DNA of 64,000 nt from Actibacterium sp. XHP0104 (GTDB taxonomy: Bacteria; Pseudomonadota; Alphaproteobacteria; Rhodobacterales; Rhodobacteraceae), in assembly GCF_025751515.1 (NCBI RefSeq), contig NZ_JAOWLE010000004.1, positions 62,001 to 126,000 of the forward strand. Reading direction: 5' to 3'. The notes below the pieces were generated by a model, which saw nothing but the letters and a program-made list of their open reading frames with translations, was not told where the DNA came from and searched no databases. Every line of letters begins with the position of its first letter. Within the stretch, counting starts at the first letter, position 1. This document shows, piece by piece, positions 47,270 to 57,481 of the stretch. The position numbers and the translations under genes were made by a program.

Positions 47270-48549
47270 TGACCGCCAAACCCCCTGTCTTTGCCACGCT
47301 GGGCTGCCGCCTGAACGCCTATGAAACCGAGGCGATGAAGGATCTGTCGGCCCAGGCGGGCATGGATAACGCGGTGATCGTCAACACCTGCGCCGTCACC
47401 GCCGAGGCCGTGCGCAAGGCGCGGCAAGAGATTCGCAAGCTGCGCCGCGACAACCCCGGCGCAACCTTGATCGTCACCGGTTGTGCCGCCCAGACAGAGC
47501 CCGACACCTTTGCCGCCATGGCCGAGGTCGACATGGTGATCGGCAACACCGAGAAAATGCAGGCCGAAACCTGGGCGCGCATGGCCAAGGGGCCTGATTT
47601 CATTGGCGAAACCGAAAAGGTGCAGGTCGATGACATCATGTCAGTCACCGAAACCGCCGGCCATCTGATCGACGGATTCGGCACGCGCAGCCGCGCCTAT
47701 GTGCAGGTTCAGAACGGGTGTGATCACAGATGCACCTTCTGCATCATCCCCTTTGGCCGTGGCAATTCGCGCAGCGTGCCGGCGGGGGTTGTGGTCGATC
47801 AGATCAAGCGGCTGGTGGACCGGGGCTATAACGAGGTCGTGCTGACCGGCGTCGATCTGACCAGCTGGGGCGCCGACCTGCCGGGCGAGCCGCGCCTGGG
47901 CGATCTGGTCATGCGCATCCTGCGGCTGGTGCCCGACCTGCCGCGCCTGCGGATCAGCAGCATCGACAGCATCGAGGCCGACGAGAACCTGATGCAGGCC
48001 ATCGCGACCGAGCCGCGCCTGATGCCGCATCTACACCTATCGCTGCAGGCCGGCGACGACATGATTCTGAAACGGATGAAGCGCCGCCACCTGCGCGATG
48101 ATGCGATCCGGTTCTGCCAAGAGGCCCGCGCGCTGCGGCCCGACATCACCTTTGGCGCCGATATCATCGCCGGCTTCCCGACCGAGACCGAAGCGATGTT
48201 CGAGAACTCTCTGCGGCTGGTGGCTGACTGCGATCTGACCTGGCTGCATGTCTTTCCCTATTCGCCCCGCCAGGGCACCCCGGCGGCCCGGATGCCGCAG
48301 GTGAACGGCAAGGCGATCAAGGACCGTGCCGCCCGGCTGCGGGCGGCGGGGGATGCGCAGGTCGCGCGGCATTTGCAGGCGCAGATCGGCGCGACGCATC
48401 AGGTCTTGCTGGAAAACCCGCGCATGGGCCGCACCGCGCAATTCACCGAGGTGACATTCGGCACCGATCAGCCCGAGGGCCAGATCGTCACCGCCCGGAT
48501 CACCGGCATCGACGGCCAGCAGCTGACCGCCACCGCAATCGGCGCTTGA
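47269..48549 (+). CDS. mtaB: tRNA threonylcarbamoyladenosine methylthiotransferase
   Basis: 426 residues. The MTTase N-domain holds three cysteines (TLGCRLN, VNTCAVT, VTGCAAQ). The radical-SAM motif is GCDHRCTFCIIPFGRG near 155, followed by SSIDSIEAD and LSLQAGDDMILKRM. A TRAM-like C-terminal region is present. It adds a methylthio group to t6A at position 37 of certain tRNAs and uses two iron-sulfur clusters. It is co-transcribed with dapF. Confidence 0.93.
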   Translation: MTAKPPVFATLGCRLNAYETEAMKDLSAQAGMDNAVIVNTCAVTAEAVRKARQEIRKLRRDNPGATLIVTGCAAQTEPDTFAAMAEVDMVIGNTEKMQAETWARMAKGPDFIGETEKVQVDDIMSVTETAGHLIDGFGTRSRAYVQVQNGCDHRCTFCIIPFGRGNSRSVPAGVVVDQIKRLVDRGYNEVVLTGVDLTSWGADLPGEPRLGDLVMRILRLVPDLPRLRISSIDSIEADENLMQAIATEPRLMPHLHLSLQAGDDMILKRMKRRHLRDDAIRFCQEARALRPDITFGADIIAGFPTETEAMFENSLRLVADCDLTWLHVFPYSPRQGTPAARMPQVNGKAIKDRAARLRAAGDAQVARHLQAQIGATHQVLLENPRMGRTAQFTEVTFGTDQPEGQIVTARITGIDGQQLTATAIGA

Positions 48550-48596
48550 ACCGGGCCGGACGGGCGCTAAGCTGCCCAAAACCCCGGAGGCCCGCC

Positions 48597-49211
48597 ATGA
48601 AACTCTATCACAGCCCCACATCCCCCTTTGCCCGCAAGGTGCGGATGGTTCTGCTTGAAACCGGGCTGGACGCCGGGGTCGAGAAACAGGTCGGCTCGGG
48701 CACCCCGGTCGATCCGGGCCAGGCGCCGCTGACCGAAAACCCGCTGGGCAAGATCCCGGTACTGACCCGCCGCGACGGCCCGCCGATCTATGACAGCCGG
48801 GTGATCTGCCGCTATCTCGACGCCCGCGCCCAGGCCGGCCTGTACCCGGCCGAGCCCGATCTGTGGGAGGTGCTGACCGCCGAGGCGCTGGCCGATGGCA
48901 TCATGGAGGCGGCCGTGCTGATGGTCTACGAGACCCGCGTGCGGCCCGAAGAGCTGCGCTTTACCCCCTGGGTCGAAGGCCAATGGGCCAAGATCGACCG
49001 CTCGCTGGGCGATCTGAACTCGCGCTGGATCATGTGGCTGAACCGGCCAATGACCATGGGCCATATCGCCGTGGCCTGCGCGCTGGGATACCTCGATTTC
49101 CGCCATCCCGCCCGAAACTGGCGCGCGTCCTATCCCGATCTGGCGCAATGGTTCGAAGGATTCGCGACCCGTGACAGCTTTGTCACCACAACTCCGCCGC
49201 AAGCTACCTAG
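48597..49211 (+). CDS. Glutathione S-transferase family protein
   Basis: 204 residues from the ATG 6 nt after GGAGG. The thioredoxin-like half includes KLYHSPTSPFARKVRMVLLE, the NPLGKIPVL cis-Pro loop and IYDSRVICRYLD; the helical half contains TMGHIAVACALGYLD. It is a soluble GST with unknown substrate and the last gene before the petABC leader. Confidence 0.9.
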   Translation: MKLYHSPTSPFARKVRMVLLETGLDAGVEKQVGSGTPVDPGQAPLTENPLGKIPVLTRRDGPPIYDSRVICRYLDARAQAGLYPAEPDLWEVLTAEALADGIMEAAVLMVYETRVRPEELRFTPWVEGQWAKIDRSLGDLNSRWIMWLNRPMTMGHIAVACALGYLDFRHPARNWRASYPDLAQWFEGFATRDSFVTTTPPQAT

Positions 49212-49372
49212 TTCGACCCGAATCCGCGCCAAACCGCGACGAAACCGCCCATATGCCATGCTGCGACCGCTACCATGCGGAAACGCCGCGCGAAAATGGT
49301 ACATGTAAGGTCAATGATTGCTGGACGAAAGGGTTGAGCACCGCTAAAACCGCGCCGATTGCAATGTCATAG

Positions 49373-49396
49373 CACCCTCCGTCCGGGGGGTGTTTT
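49373..49396 (+). terminator. Terminator-like hairpin before petA
   Basis: An 8-bp stem CACCCTCC / GGGGGGTG (one U-G pair) with loop GTCC is followed by TTTT, ending 33 nt before the petA start. It may end GST transcription or act as an attenuator in the petABC leader. Confidence 0.5.
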
Positions 49397-49429
49397 GGCC
49401 ACCGCAGGGCCAAGGAAGGGAGAAGTCTC

Positions 49430-49993
49430 GTGTCCCACGCTGAAGACCACGATAGCACCCGCCGCGATTTTCTATATTACGCGACCGCTGGTGCCGGTGC
49501 TGTGACGGCAGGTGCTGCCGTCTGGCCGCTGGTAAATCAAATGAATCCGTCGGCTGACGTTCAGGCGCTCAGCTCGATCCGTGTTGACGTGTCGGGTGTT
49601 GCCGAAGGCAGCCAGCTGACCGTCAAATACCTGGGCAAGCCGGTGTTCATCCGCCGCCGCACCCCCGAAGAGATCGAGGCCGGCCGCAACGTCGAGATGA
49701 GCGAACTGATCGACCCGCTTTCGCAAAACCCCAACGCCCCGGTCGGCGCCGATGCTTCGGATGCCAACCGCGCGATGGATGAAAACGGCGAATGGCTGGT
49801 CATGATCGGCGTCTGCACCCACCTGGGCTGCGTTCCGATCGGCAACGCCTCGGGCGATTTCGGCGGCTGGTTCTGCCCCTGCCACGGTTCGCACTACGAC
49901 ACGTCGGGCCGCATCCGCAAAGGCCCCGCGCCGCAGAACCTGCACATCCCCGTTGCTGAATTCGTGGATGAAACCACGATCAAGCTGGGCTGA
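49430..49993 (+). CDS. petA: Ubiquinol-cytochrome c reductase iron-sulfur (Rieske) subunit
   Basis: 187 residues, GTG start. A Tat-type N-terminus ([13 protein letters not shown]) leads into one membrane helix. The Rieske cluster ligands are in CTHLGC (Cys 129, His 131) and CPCHGSHYD (Cys 149, His 152), and Cys 134 and Cys 151 form the stabilising disulfide. It takes electrons from ubiquinol at the Qo site. First gene of petABC. Confidence 0.97.
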   Translation: MSHAEDHDSTRRDFLYYATAGAGAVTAGAAVWPLVNQMNPSADVQALSSIRVDVSGVAEGSQLTVKYLGKPVFIRRRTPEEIEAGRNVEMSELIDPLSQNPNAPVGADASDANRAMDENGEWLVMIGVCTHLGCVPIGNASGDFGGWFCPCHGSHYDTSGRIRKGPAPQNLHIPVAEFVDETTIKLG

Positions 49994-50004
49994 GGGAGAA
50001 CACG

Positions 50005-51342
50005 ATGTCTGGAATTCCGCACGATCATTACGAACCGAAAACCGGTATCGAAAAGTGGCTGCACGCCCGCCTGCCCATCGTTGGGCTGGTCTATGACACC
50101 ATCATGATCCCGACCCCCAAGAACCTCAACTGGATGTGGATCTGGGGTATCGTCCTGGCCTTCTGCCTGGCGCTGCAAATCGCCACCGGCATCGTTCTGG
50201 CCATGCACTACACCCCGCATGTCGATCAGGCCTTTGCCTCGGTCGAGCACATCATGCGTGACGTGAACGGCGGCCACATGCTGCGCTACATGCACGCCAA
50301 CGGCGCCTCGCTGTTCTTTGTTGCCGTGTATCTGCACATCTTCCGCGGCCTCTACTATGGCTCGTACAAGTCGCCGCGCGAGATCACCTGGATCGTCGGC
50401 ATGCTGATCTACCTGGCAATGATGGGCACCGCCTTCATGGGCTACGTTCTGCCCTGGGGTCAGATGTCGTTCTGGGGTGCCACCGTTATCACCGGCCTGT
50501 TTGGCGCGATCCCGCTGGTTGGCGAGTCGCTGCAGACCTGGCTGCTGGGCGGGCCCGCCGTGGACAACTACACGCTGAACCGCTTCTTCTCGCTGCACTA
50601 CCTGCTGCCCTTCGTCATTGCCGCTCTGGTGATCGTCCACATCTGGGCTTTCCACCACACCGGCAACAACAACCCCACCGGTGTTGACGTTCGCCGCAGC
50701 TCGAAAGCCGAAGCCGAGAAAGACACCCTGCCGTTCTGGCCCTATTTCGTGATCAAGGACTTCTTTGCCCTGGCCGTCGTGCTGGTGGTGTTCTTCGCGA
50801 TCGTCGGCTTCATGCCGAACTACCTGGGCCACCCCGACAACTACATCGAAGCCAACCCGCTGGTGACGCCCGCGCATATCGTTCCCGAATGGTACTTCCT
50901 GCCGTTCTACGCGATCCTGCGTGCCTTCACCTCCGAAGTCTGGGCGGTGCAGCTGGTCGAATTCGTCACCTTCGGCATCGTCAACGCCAAGTTCTTTGGT
51001 GTGCTGGCCATGTTCGGCGCGATCATCGCGATGGCTCTGGCCCCGTGGCTGGATACCTCGTCGGTGCGCTCGGGCCGCTATCGCCCGATGTTCAAGTGGT
51101 GGTTCTGGCTGCTGGCCATCGACTTCATGGTCCTGATGTGGGTTGGCGCGCGTCCGACCGACTTCCCCTACGACTGGATCTCGCTGATCGGTGCCACCTA
51201 CTGGTTCGCTTACTTCTTCGTCATCCTGCCGCTGCTGGGTGTCATCGAAAAGCCGACCGCACAGCCGGCCACGATCGAAGACGACTTTAACGCCCACTAC
51301 GGGACCGATGGCGCCGCCGCGCAATCGACCCCGGCCGAGTGA
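50005..51342 (+). CDS. petB: Cytochrome b subunit of the bc1 complex
   Basis: 445 residues with about eight hydrophobic helices. Heme-ligating histidines occur in helix B (about 97 and 111) and helix D (about 197 and 211). The Qo-site motif PEWYFLPFY is in the second half, and a Gly-rich [14 protein letters not shown] segment lies in the cd region. It carries both quinone sites of complex III. It lies 11 nt after petA, with petC 17 nt downstream. Confidence 0.97.
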   Translation: MSGIPHDHYEPKTGIEKWLHARLPIVGLVYDTIMIPTPKNLNWMWIWGIVLAFCLALQIATGIVLAMHYTPHVDQAFASVEHIMRDVNGGHMLRYMHANGASLFFVAVYLHIFRGLYYGSYKSPREITWIVGMLIYLAMMGTAFMGYVLPWGQMSFWGATVITGLFGAIPLVGESLQTWLLGGPAVDNYTLNRFFSLHYLLPFVIAALVIVHIWAFHHTGNNNPTGVDVRRSSKAEAEKDTLPFWPYFVIKDFFALAVVLVVFFAIVGFMPNYLGHPDNYIEANPLVTPAHIVPEWYFLPFYAILRAFTSEVWAVQLVEFVTFGIVNAKFFGVLAMFGAIIAMALAPWLDTSSVRSGRYRPMFKWWFWLLAIDFMVLMWVGARPTDFPYDWISLIGATYWFAYFFVILPLLGVIEKPTAQPATIEDDFNAHYGTDGAAAQSTPAE

Positions 51343-51359
51343 GAGAAAGGATCAAGAAC

Positions 51360-52151
51360 ATGATCAAGCAACTCACCCTTACGGCGGCGACCGCCCTGGC
51401 CTTGACCGCTGGCAGCGCGCTGGCGGCAGGGGACACCGGCCATACCCACGACGTCGCCTTCTCGTTCGAAGGCCCGTTCGGCAAGTATGACCAAAACCAG
51501 CTGCAGCGCGGCCTCAAGGTCTACACCGAGGTCTGCTCGGCCTGTCACGGCCTGAAATACGTGCCCTTCCGCACCCTGGGTGACGAAGGCGCACTGGGCT
51601 ACAACGAAGAAGAAGTCATCGCCTATGCCGAACAGTTCGAGGTCTTCGACCCCGAGCTGGACGACTTCCGCCCGGCCAAACCGACCGACAAGTTCCCGGC
51701 CTCGGGCCTGGAAACCGCGCCTGACCTGTCGCTGATGGCCAAGTCGCGCTCGGGCTTTCACGGCCCTGCCGGCACCGGTCTGAACCAGCTGTTCAAAGGT
51801 ATCGGTGGCCCCGAATACATCGTCTCGATCCTGACCGGTTACACCGGCGAGGAAAAAGAAGAAGCGGGCACCACCTACTACAAGAACACCGCCTTCCCCG
51901 GCGGCTGGATCGCGATGGCCCCGCCGCTGTACGGCGAGGATGTCGAGTTTGACGACGGTCACAGCAACGATCTGCACCACGAAGCCGAGGACGTTGCCTC
52001 GTTCCTGATGTGGACTGCCGAGCCCAAGATGATGGCCCGCCAGCGTGCCGGTTTCGCCGGCGTGTTCATGCTGGTCGTGCTCAGCACCCTGCTGTACCTG
52101 ACCAACAAGAAACTCTGGGCCCCGGTCAAGAAAAAGGCCAAACAAGCCTAA
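51360..52151 (+). CDS. petC: Cytochrome c1
   Basis: 263 residues from ATG 51360 (AGAAAGGA upstream). Signal peptide [22 protein letters not shown]; the heme site is CSACH (Cys 59, Cys 62, His 63). A single C-terminal anchor ([14 protein letters not shown]) is followed by a Lys-rich cytoplasmic tail. It passes electrons from the Rieske protein to soluble or membrane cytochrome c. A strong terminator follows. Confidence 0.97.
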   Translation: MIKQLTLTAATALALTAGSALAAGDTGHTHDVAFSFEGPFGKYDQNQLQRGLKVYTEVCSACHGLKYVPFRTLGDEGALGYNEEEVIAYAEQFEVFDPELDDFRPAKPTDKFPASGLETAPDLSLMAKSRSGFHGPAGTGLNQLFKGIGGPEYIVSILTGYTGEEKEEAGTTYYKNTAFPGGWIAMAPPLYGEDVEFDDGHSNDLHHEAEDVASFLMWTAEPKMMARQRAGFAGVFMLVVLSTLLYLTNKKLWAPVKKKAKQA

Positions 52152-52174
52152 GGCTGACCACAGTCGAAAAAATC

Positions 52175-52203
52175 AAAGCGCGCCTCTCGGGGCGCGCTTT
52201 TTT
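52175..52203. terminator. Bidirectional terminator of petABC and thiBPQ
   Basis: A perfect 10-bp stem AAAGCGCGCC / GGCGCGCTTT with a 6-nt loop is followed by TTTTTT on the plus strand. On the minus strand it follows the thiQ stop and runs into GATTTTTTCG. It probably ends both operons. Confidence 0.93.
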
Positions 52204-52895
52204 CATCCCAGATAGGCCCGCAACGCCGGGGGCGGGTCGTTGAACAGCGCCTCGGTCGGTTGCGGCGGATGGGCCAGGCCGCCAGCCACCAGAACCGTTT
52301 GGTCGCCCAGCGCCCGCGCATCGCGCGGATCATGCGTCACCATCAGAACCGTCGCGCCGGTTTCATCGGCCAGCTCGCGCACCAGCATCAGCATCTCGGC
52401 CCGCAGCGCCGGCCCCAGCGCGGCAAAGGGCTCATCCAACAGCATCAGCGGCCGTGCCCGCAACAGCACCCGCGCCAGCGCCACGCGGCTGCGCTGTCCG
52501 CCCGACAGGGCCGCGGGCTTGCGCGCCTCATAACCGGCCAGGCCGACACGGGCCAGCGCGGCACCCACGGCCGCCCGCTGATCGGCCGACAGCCGCAGAT
52601 CGGGCCGCAGGCCAAGGCCCACGTTTTGCGCCACGGTCAGATGCGGGAACAGGTTGTTGTCCTGAAACAGCAGGCTGATCGGGCGATCGCCCGGCGGCAT
52701 CCGGGTCAGGTCATTGCCCTGCCACAGCACACGACCCTGCACCGGGGCAAGAAACCCCGCGATCATATCCAACAGCGTCGATTTCCCCGACCCCGACGGC
52801 CCGATCACCGCCACCCGCGCGCCGGGAGGCACGGCGAAATCGGCGCTCAGGCTGAAATCATCCGACCGATAGACAAGACCCTCAAGCGTCAGCAT
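52203..52895 (-). CDS. thiQ: Thiamine ABC transporter ATP-binding protein
   Basis: 230 residues. The Walker A motif is GPSGSGKST near 32-40, the Q-loop is LLFQDNNLFPHL, the signature is ALSGGQRSRVALARVLL, Walker B is LMLLDEPFAAL, and the H-loop is VTHDPRDA. The order thiB-thiP-thiQ and the upstream TPP riboswitch identify the substrate as thiamine, its phosphates or a close relative. It overlaps thiP by 14 nt. Confidence 0.92.
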   Translation of the reverse strand: MLTLEGLVYRSDDFSLSADFAVPPGARVAVIGPSGSGKSTLLDMIAGFLAPVQGRVLWQGNDLTRMPPGDRPISLLFQDNNLFPHLTVAQNVGLGLRPDLRLSADQRAAVGAALARVGLAGYEARKPAALSGGQRSRVALARVLLRARPLMLLDEPFAALGPALRAEMLMLVRELADETGATVLMVTHDPRDARALGDQTVLVAGGLAHPPQPTEALFNDPPPALRAYLG

Positions 52896-54441
52896 TCACC
52901 CGTCCTCCGCGATCGAACAGCCAGAACAGGGCCAGCGACAGCCCCAACAGCAACAGCGCGGCCCCCGCCGCCTGATCCAGCCGATAAGACCCCATCAGGC
53001 GATACAGCTGCAACGGCAACGTGGCCTGCGACGGATCGGCAAACAGCGCGATTACCCCCAGATCGCCCATCGACAGCGCCGCCGCCAGCCCCATCGAAAA
53101 CCCGATGGGCCGCCGCAGACGCGGCACCAGCAACAGCCGCAGCCGCGCCCAGCCGCGCATGCCCAGGCTGTCGGCCAAGTGGCCATAGGTGGCCTCGACC
53201 TCGCGCAGGGCGGGCAGCAGGGCGCGCAAGGCAAAAGGCAGGCTCATCACCGCGTTCACCAGCGCCGTCACCGGCAGGGCCAGCGCCACCGGATCGGCCA
53301 CAGGGCGCAGCAGGATGAACAGCCCCGTGCCGATCACCAGCGGCGAGGCAGCGATCGCCAGCGTGCCGATCACCTCGAACAGCCGCCCGGCCCGCACCGC
53401 CGCCACCGACAGCGGCAGGGCCAGCGCCAGCATCAAACAGGCCGACCCGACCGCCACCAGCACGGACCGCAGCGCCGCGCCGAACACCTGCGGCGGCAGG
53501 CTGAACAGCGACGCCACGCCCTGCCCCACCACCATGCCCAGCGGCAACAGCAGGAACAGCGCCGCAAGGCCGATCCACAGCGCATCCAGCGCCCGCAGCC
53601 AGCCGCGTCGCGCATCCCAGCGCAACACCGGCCGATCCAGCCCCGCGCCGCTAAACCCCGGCACCGCAATCCAGGCGGCCAGCACGGCAGCCAGCGCCGA
53701 CAGGCCGAACTGCACCACCGACAACAGCGCCGCATGGCCCAGATCAAAATCGAAGCGGAACGCCTGATAGATCGCCAGTTCGACCGTGGTCGACCGCGGC
53801 CCGCCGCCCAGCGTCAGCGCGACCGCGAAACTGGTCATGCAGATCACGAAAATCACCACCAGCGCACCGGGCACCACTGCCCGCAGCATCGGCCGCCCCA
53901 GCAGGCGATTCACATCATCGGCGCGAAAGTTCAGACTGGCCGCCAGGCGAAACCGCTCGGACGGGATCGACAGCCAGCCTTGCAGGATCAGCCGCGTCGC
54001 CAGCGGCAGGTTGAAAAACACATGCGCGACCAGCACGCCTTGCAGCCCGTAGATCGAAACAGGCTCTATTCCGGCCCAACTTAGCGCAATATTCAGCAAT
54101 CCGTTGCGCCCGAACACCGCCAACAGACCCAAAATCGCGACGATTACCGGCAAGATGAACGGCGCGCCCAAGAGGGTGATCAACAGCCCCCGGCCGGGGA
54201 ATTGCCGCCGCGCCAGCGCGCGCGCCACGGGTATCGCCAGCGCAACGCTGATCAGCGCCGACAGGCTGGCCTGTAGCAGGGTAAACCGGATGGCGGCCCA
54301 ATCGGCCGGGCCAAAGCCCGAGAATGACCCGGCGCGATGCATGACCGCGCCGAGCGTGCCCAGCGTCAGCATCAGGATCAGGGCCGCCGCAGCCGCCCCG
54401 ACCCAGAGGCCCACGCTTATTGGCTGAGCGCGGCGCGCCAT
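52882..54441 (-). CDS. thiP: Thiamine ABC transporter permease
   Basis: 519 residues with about twelve hydrophobic segments, a fusion of two permease halves as in ThiP. Coupling-loop (EAA-like) regions that contact ThiQ are suggested near ERFRLAASLNFRADDV and EVEATYGHLADSLG. It forms the inner-membrane channel for thiamine import. It overlaps thiB by 25 nt and thiQ by 14 nt. Confidence 0.92.
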   Translation of the reverse strand: MARRAQPISVGLWVGAAAAALILMLTLGTLGAVMHRAGSFSGFGPADWAAIRFTLLQASLSALISVALAIPVARALARRQFPGRGLLITLLGAPFILPVIVAILGLLAVFGRNGLLNIALSWAGIEPVSIYGLQGVLVAHVFFNLPLATRLILQGWLSIPSERFRLAASLNFRADDVNRLLGRPMLRAVVPGALVVIFVICMTSFAVALTLGGGPRSTTVELAIYQAFRFDFDLGHAALLSVVQFGLSALAAVLAAWIAVPGFSGAGLDRPVLRWDARRGWLRALDALWIGLAALFLLLPLGMVVGQGVASLFSLPPQVFGAALRSVLVAVGSACLMLALALPLSVAAVRAGRLFEVIGTLAIAASPLVIGTGLFILLRPVADPVALALPVTALVNAVMSLPFALRALLPALREVEATYGHLADSLGMRGWARLRLLLVPRLRRPIGFSMGLAAALSMGDLGVIALFADPSQATLPLQLYRLMGSYRLDQAAGAALLLLGLSLALFWLFDRGGRVNADA

Positions 54442-55397
54442 TCCTCGACCGCCGCATCGCGCAGGGCGGCGGCTTGCTCTTCGTCAAAGAACAGCACGGT
54501 TTCGGGCATGTTCAGCTTGGCAAACCCTTCGGGCAGCTTGTCGTCGGCCAGCTTGGCGGGCAGCGACCAGTTGCCGGTCGGGATCATGTTCTGAAACGCC
54601 TCTGACACCACGAAGGCCATGAACTGATCGGCCAGTTCAGGTTGATCAGTGCCTGAAATCTTGCCGGCGAGCTCGACAAACAGATAGTGCCCCTCGGGGA
54701 AGATCGCGGCCTTTTTGGTCTCATCGCCCTCGGCGATGATGTGATAGGCGGGCGAGGTGGTGTAGCTTAGCACCATGTCGGCCTCGCCATCGGTGAACAG
54801 GCCATAGGATTCCGACCATCCCTTGGTGACGGTCAGGATCTTGGGCGACAGCTTGGCCCAGGCCTCGCCCGATTTGTCACCGTAAACCGCCTTGACCCAC
54901 AGCATCAGCGCCTGCCCCGAGATCGAGCTGCGCGGATCCTGGATCACGATCTTCAGGTCATCGGGGGCGTTCAGCAGCTCGTCAAAGCTGGCCGGCGGGT
55001 TTTCCACGCGCGTGGTGTCATAGATAAAGGCCACATGCGAATAGTTGAACGGCAGGAACACCTCGTCCGACCACGAAATGGGCAGTGTTAGAGACGCATT
55101 GTCCTGCCCATGCGGGGCAAAGAGGCCCGATTCCCGCGCCTTTTTGGTGACGTCGGTATTCAGGCCGATCACCACATCGGCGTCGGTCTTGTCGCCCTCT
55201 AGCAGCAGGCGCGGCATCAGATCGCCGGTGCGGAATTGCAGGTCGCAGCCGCATTCGGCCTCGAACAATTCCTCCATCTTGGGGCCGGGGCCCCATTCCG
55301 AGGCGAAATAGTCAGGCGCATAGACGGTAAGCACTGGGGTCTCGGCCACGGCCATCGTGGCGAACAGGGCTCCCGCAGCGAAGATCGGATATTTCAT
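54417..55397 (-). CDS. thiB: Thiamine-binding periplasmic protein
   Basis: 326 residues from ATG 55397. Signal peptide MKYPIFAAGALFATMAVA, then TPVLTVYAPDYFASEWGPGP, the family-type N-lobe. Further segments are DVVIGLNTDV, FNYSHVAFIYD, IVIQDPRSSISGQAL and VLSYTTSPAYH, typical of TbpA/ThiB. It binds thiamine in the periplasm and delivers it to ThiPQ. The preceding leader carries a TPP riboswitch. Confidence 0.93.
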   Translation of the reverse strand: MKYPIFAAGALFATMAVAETPVLTVYAPDYFASEWGPGPKMEELFEAECGCDLQFRTGDLMPRLLLEGDKTDADVVIGLNTDVTKKARESGLFAPHGQDNASLTLPISWSDEVFLPFNYSHVAFIYDTTRVENPPASFDELLNAPDDLKIVIQDPRSSISGQALMLWVKAVYGDKSGEAWAKLSPKILTVTKGWSESYGLFTDGEADMVLSYTTSPAYHIIAEGDETKKAAIFPEGHYLFVELAGKISGTDQPELADQFMAFVVSEAFQNMIPTGNWSLPAKLADDKLPEGFAKLNMPETVLFFDEEQAAALRDAAVEEWRAALSQ

Positions 55398-55445
55398 CTG
55401 GTCATCCTCATTCACGACGGGCGGGGTCGGGGTTGGTGGATGTCC

Positions 55446-55530
55446 ACGTGCCTTCCCTCCGCCGGTCTTAACCGGTTCAGGTTCAACGGGTTTGCGTCAT
55501 GCATCTCAGCCCGGCCGGGCACCCCGAGGT
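55446..55530 (-). promoter_or_regulatory. TPP (thiamine pyrophosphate) riboswitch
   Basis: On the minus strand the leader of thiB contains the conserved THI-element parts in order: CGGGGTGCCC, GGGCTGAGA, ACCCGTTGAACCTGAA, CCGGTTAAGACCGG and CGGAGGGAAGGCA. TPP binding would reduce expression of thiBPQ. About 48 nt separate it from the thiB start, so translational or terminator control are both possible. Confidence 0.95.
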
Positions 55531-55651
55531 AAAGCGCAATCTAGGCCAGCGCCCCGGTGGCCACAAGGGGCAGCAATGGTGCAAAACCCTTGTGTTTTCA
55601 GGGGCAGATGCTAATCACATCATAAAACATGAATATAAAAGGTTGGTTCTG

Positions 55652-57427
55652 GTGACCCTGCCCCCGCTGAAGGCGTTCAAACGATACCTGCCGATTCTCG
55701 ACTGGGGGCGGCACTATAGCCGCGACACGCTGACCAATGACCTGGTGGCGGCGGTGATCGTGACCATCATGCTGATCCCGCAATCGCTGGCCTATGCGCT
55801 GTTGGCGGGGCTGCCGGCCGAGATGGGGCTTTATGCCTCGATCCTGCCGCTGGTGGCCTATGCGGTGTTCGGCACCTCGCGTGCGCTGGCGGTGGGGCCG
55901 GTGGCGGTTGTGTCGCTGATGACGGCGGCCGCTGTGGGCAACCTGGCGCTGCAAGGCACGGCCGAATATGCCGCCGCCGCGATCATCCTGGCGTTTCTTT
56001 CGGGTCTGATCCTGCTGATCATGGGGTTTTTCCGGCTGGGCTTTCTGGCGAACTTTCTGTCGCACCCGGTGATCGCGGGGTTCATCACCGCCTCGGGCAT
56101 CATCATCGCCACCAGCCAGCTAAAGCACATCCTGGGCATTCCGGCCTCGGGGCATAACCTGCTTGAACTGCTGCAATCGCTGATCGCCAATCTGGGCCAG
56201 ATCAGCATCTGGACCCTGCTGATCGGCATCAGCTCGACCGCGTTCCTGTTCTGGGTTCGCAAGGGGCTGAAACCGCTGCTGCTGGCGCGGGGCATCAAGC
56301 CGCGCCTGGCCGACATTCTGGCCAAGGCCGGGCCGGTGGGCGCGGTGGCGGTGACCACTCTGGTGACCTGGATCTTTGGCCTGCACAAGCACGGCGTCGC
56401 GATCGTGGGCGAGGTGCCGCAGGGCCTGCCGCCGCTGGGCCTGCCCAGTTTCGACTGGGAGATCTGGACCGGCCTCTTTGGCTCGGCGGTGCTGATCTCG
56501 GTCATCGGATTCGTTGAATCTGTGTCAGTCGCGCAAACCCTGGCCGCCAAGCGCCGCCAGCGCATCGTGCCCGACCAGGAACTGATCGGCCTTGGCGCAT
56601 CGAACGTCGCGGCGGCGATCTCGGGCGGCTATCCGGTGACAGGCGGTTTTGCCCGGTCGGTGGTGAATTACGACGCGGGCGCCGAGACCCCCGCCGCCGG
56701 CGCCTTTACCGCCGTGGGCATCCTGCTGGCCGCGCTGGCGCTGACGCCCTTGCTGTATTTCCTGCCCAAGGCCACGCTGGCCGCCACCATCATCGTGGCC
56801 GTGCTGTCGCTGGTCGATTTCTCGATCCTGCGCACCACCTGGAACTATAACCGCGCCGATTTCGCCGCCGTGGCTGCGACCATCCTGCTGACGCTGGGCT
56901 TTGGCGTCGAAATCGGGGTGTCGTCGGGCGTGGGCCTGTCGATCTTTCTGTTTCTCTACCGCACCTCGCGCCCGCATATCGCCGAGGTTGGCCTGGTGCC
57001 CGGCACCGAGCATTTCCGCAACATCAACCGCCACAAGGTGGAAACCCGCCCCGAGATCCTGACCATCCGGGTGGATGAGAACCTGTATTTCGCCAATGCC
57101 CGCTATCTCGAAGATTACCTCTATGACCGCGTCGTCGCCGATTGCGATCTGAAACATGTGATCCTGATGTGCTCGGCCGTGAATGCGATCGACACTTCGG
57201 CGCTTGAATCGCTCGAGGCCATCGACGCGCGCCTGCGCGACATGGGCATCAGCCTGCACCTGTCCGAGGTCAAAGGCCCGGTGATGGACAGGCTGGCCCG
57301 CACGCATTTCCTGCATGATCTGTCGGGCCGCGTGTTCCTTAGCCAGTTCGACGCCGTGCAGCAGCTGTCGAAACCCGGATCGGCAGCAAATCGCCCGGCC
57401 CATGCCCGCGTCTCGGCGACCGATTGA
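55652..57427 (+). CDS. SulP-family anion transporter
   Basis: 591 residues from GTG 55652 (AAAAGG upstream). About 10-12 hydrophobic helices include the SulP signature region (VIMLIPQSLAYALLAGLPAEMGLYAS, part PQSLAYALLAGLPAE) and GFVESVSVAQTLAAKR. The C-terminal cytoplasmic STAS domain starts near ILTIRVDENLYFAN and contains AIDTSALESLEAI. It imports sulfate or another anion such as bicarbonate; specificity is not readable. It diverges from thiB. Confidence 0.92.
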   Translation: MTLPPLKAFKRYLPILDWGRHYSRDTLTNDLVAAVIVTIMLIPQSLAYALLAGLPAEMGLYASILPLVAYAVFGTSRALAVGPVAVVSLMTAAAVGNLALQGTAEYAAAAIILAFLSGLILLIMGFFRLGFLANFLSHPVIAGFITASGIIIATSQLKHILGIPASGHNLLELLQSLIANLGQISIWTLLIGISSTAFLFWVRKGLKPLLLARGIKPRLADILAKAGPVGAVAVTTLVTWIFGLHKHGVAIVGEVPQGLPPLGLPSFDWEIWTGLFGSAVLISVIGFVESVSVAQTLAAKRRQRIVPDQELIGLGASNVAAAISGGYPVTGGFARSVVNYDAGAETPAAGAFTAVGILLAALALTPLLYFLPKATLAATIIVAVLSLVDFSILRTTWNYNRADFAAVAATILLTLGFGVEIGVSSGVGLSIFLFLYRTSRPHIAEVGLVPGTEHFRNINRHKVETRPEILTIRVDENLYFANARYLEDYLYDRVVADCDLKHVILMCSAVNAIDTSALESLEAIDARLRDMGISLHLSEVKGPVMDRLARTHFLHDLSGRVFLSQFDAVQQLSKPGSAANRPAHARVSATD

Positions 57428-57481
57428 CCGGCCCATGCGCGCCAATATTGTGACGCGCGTGACCTACCTTGGAGACACCCG

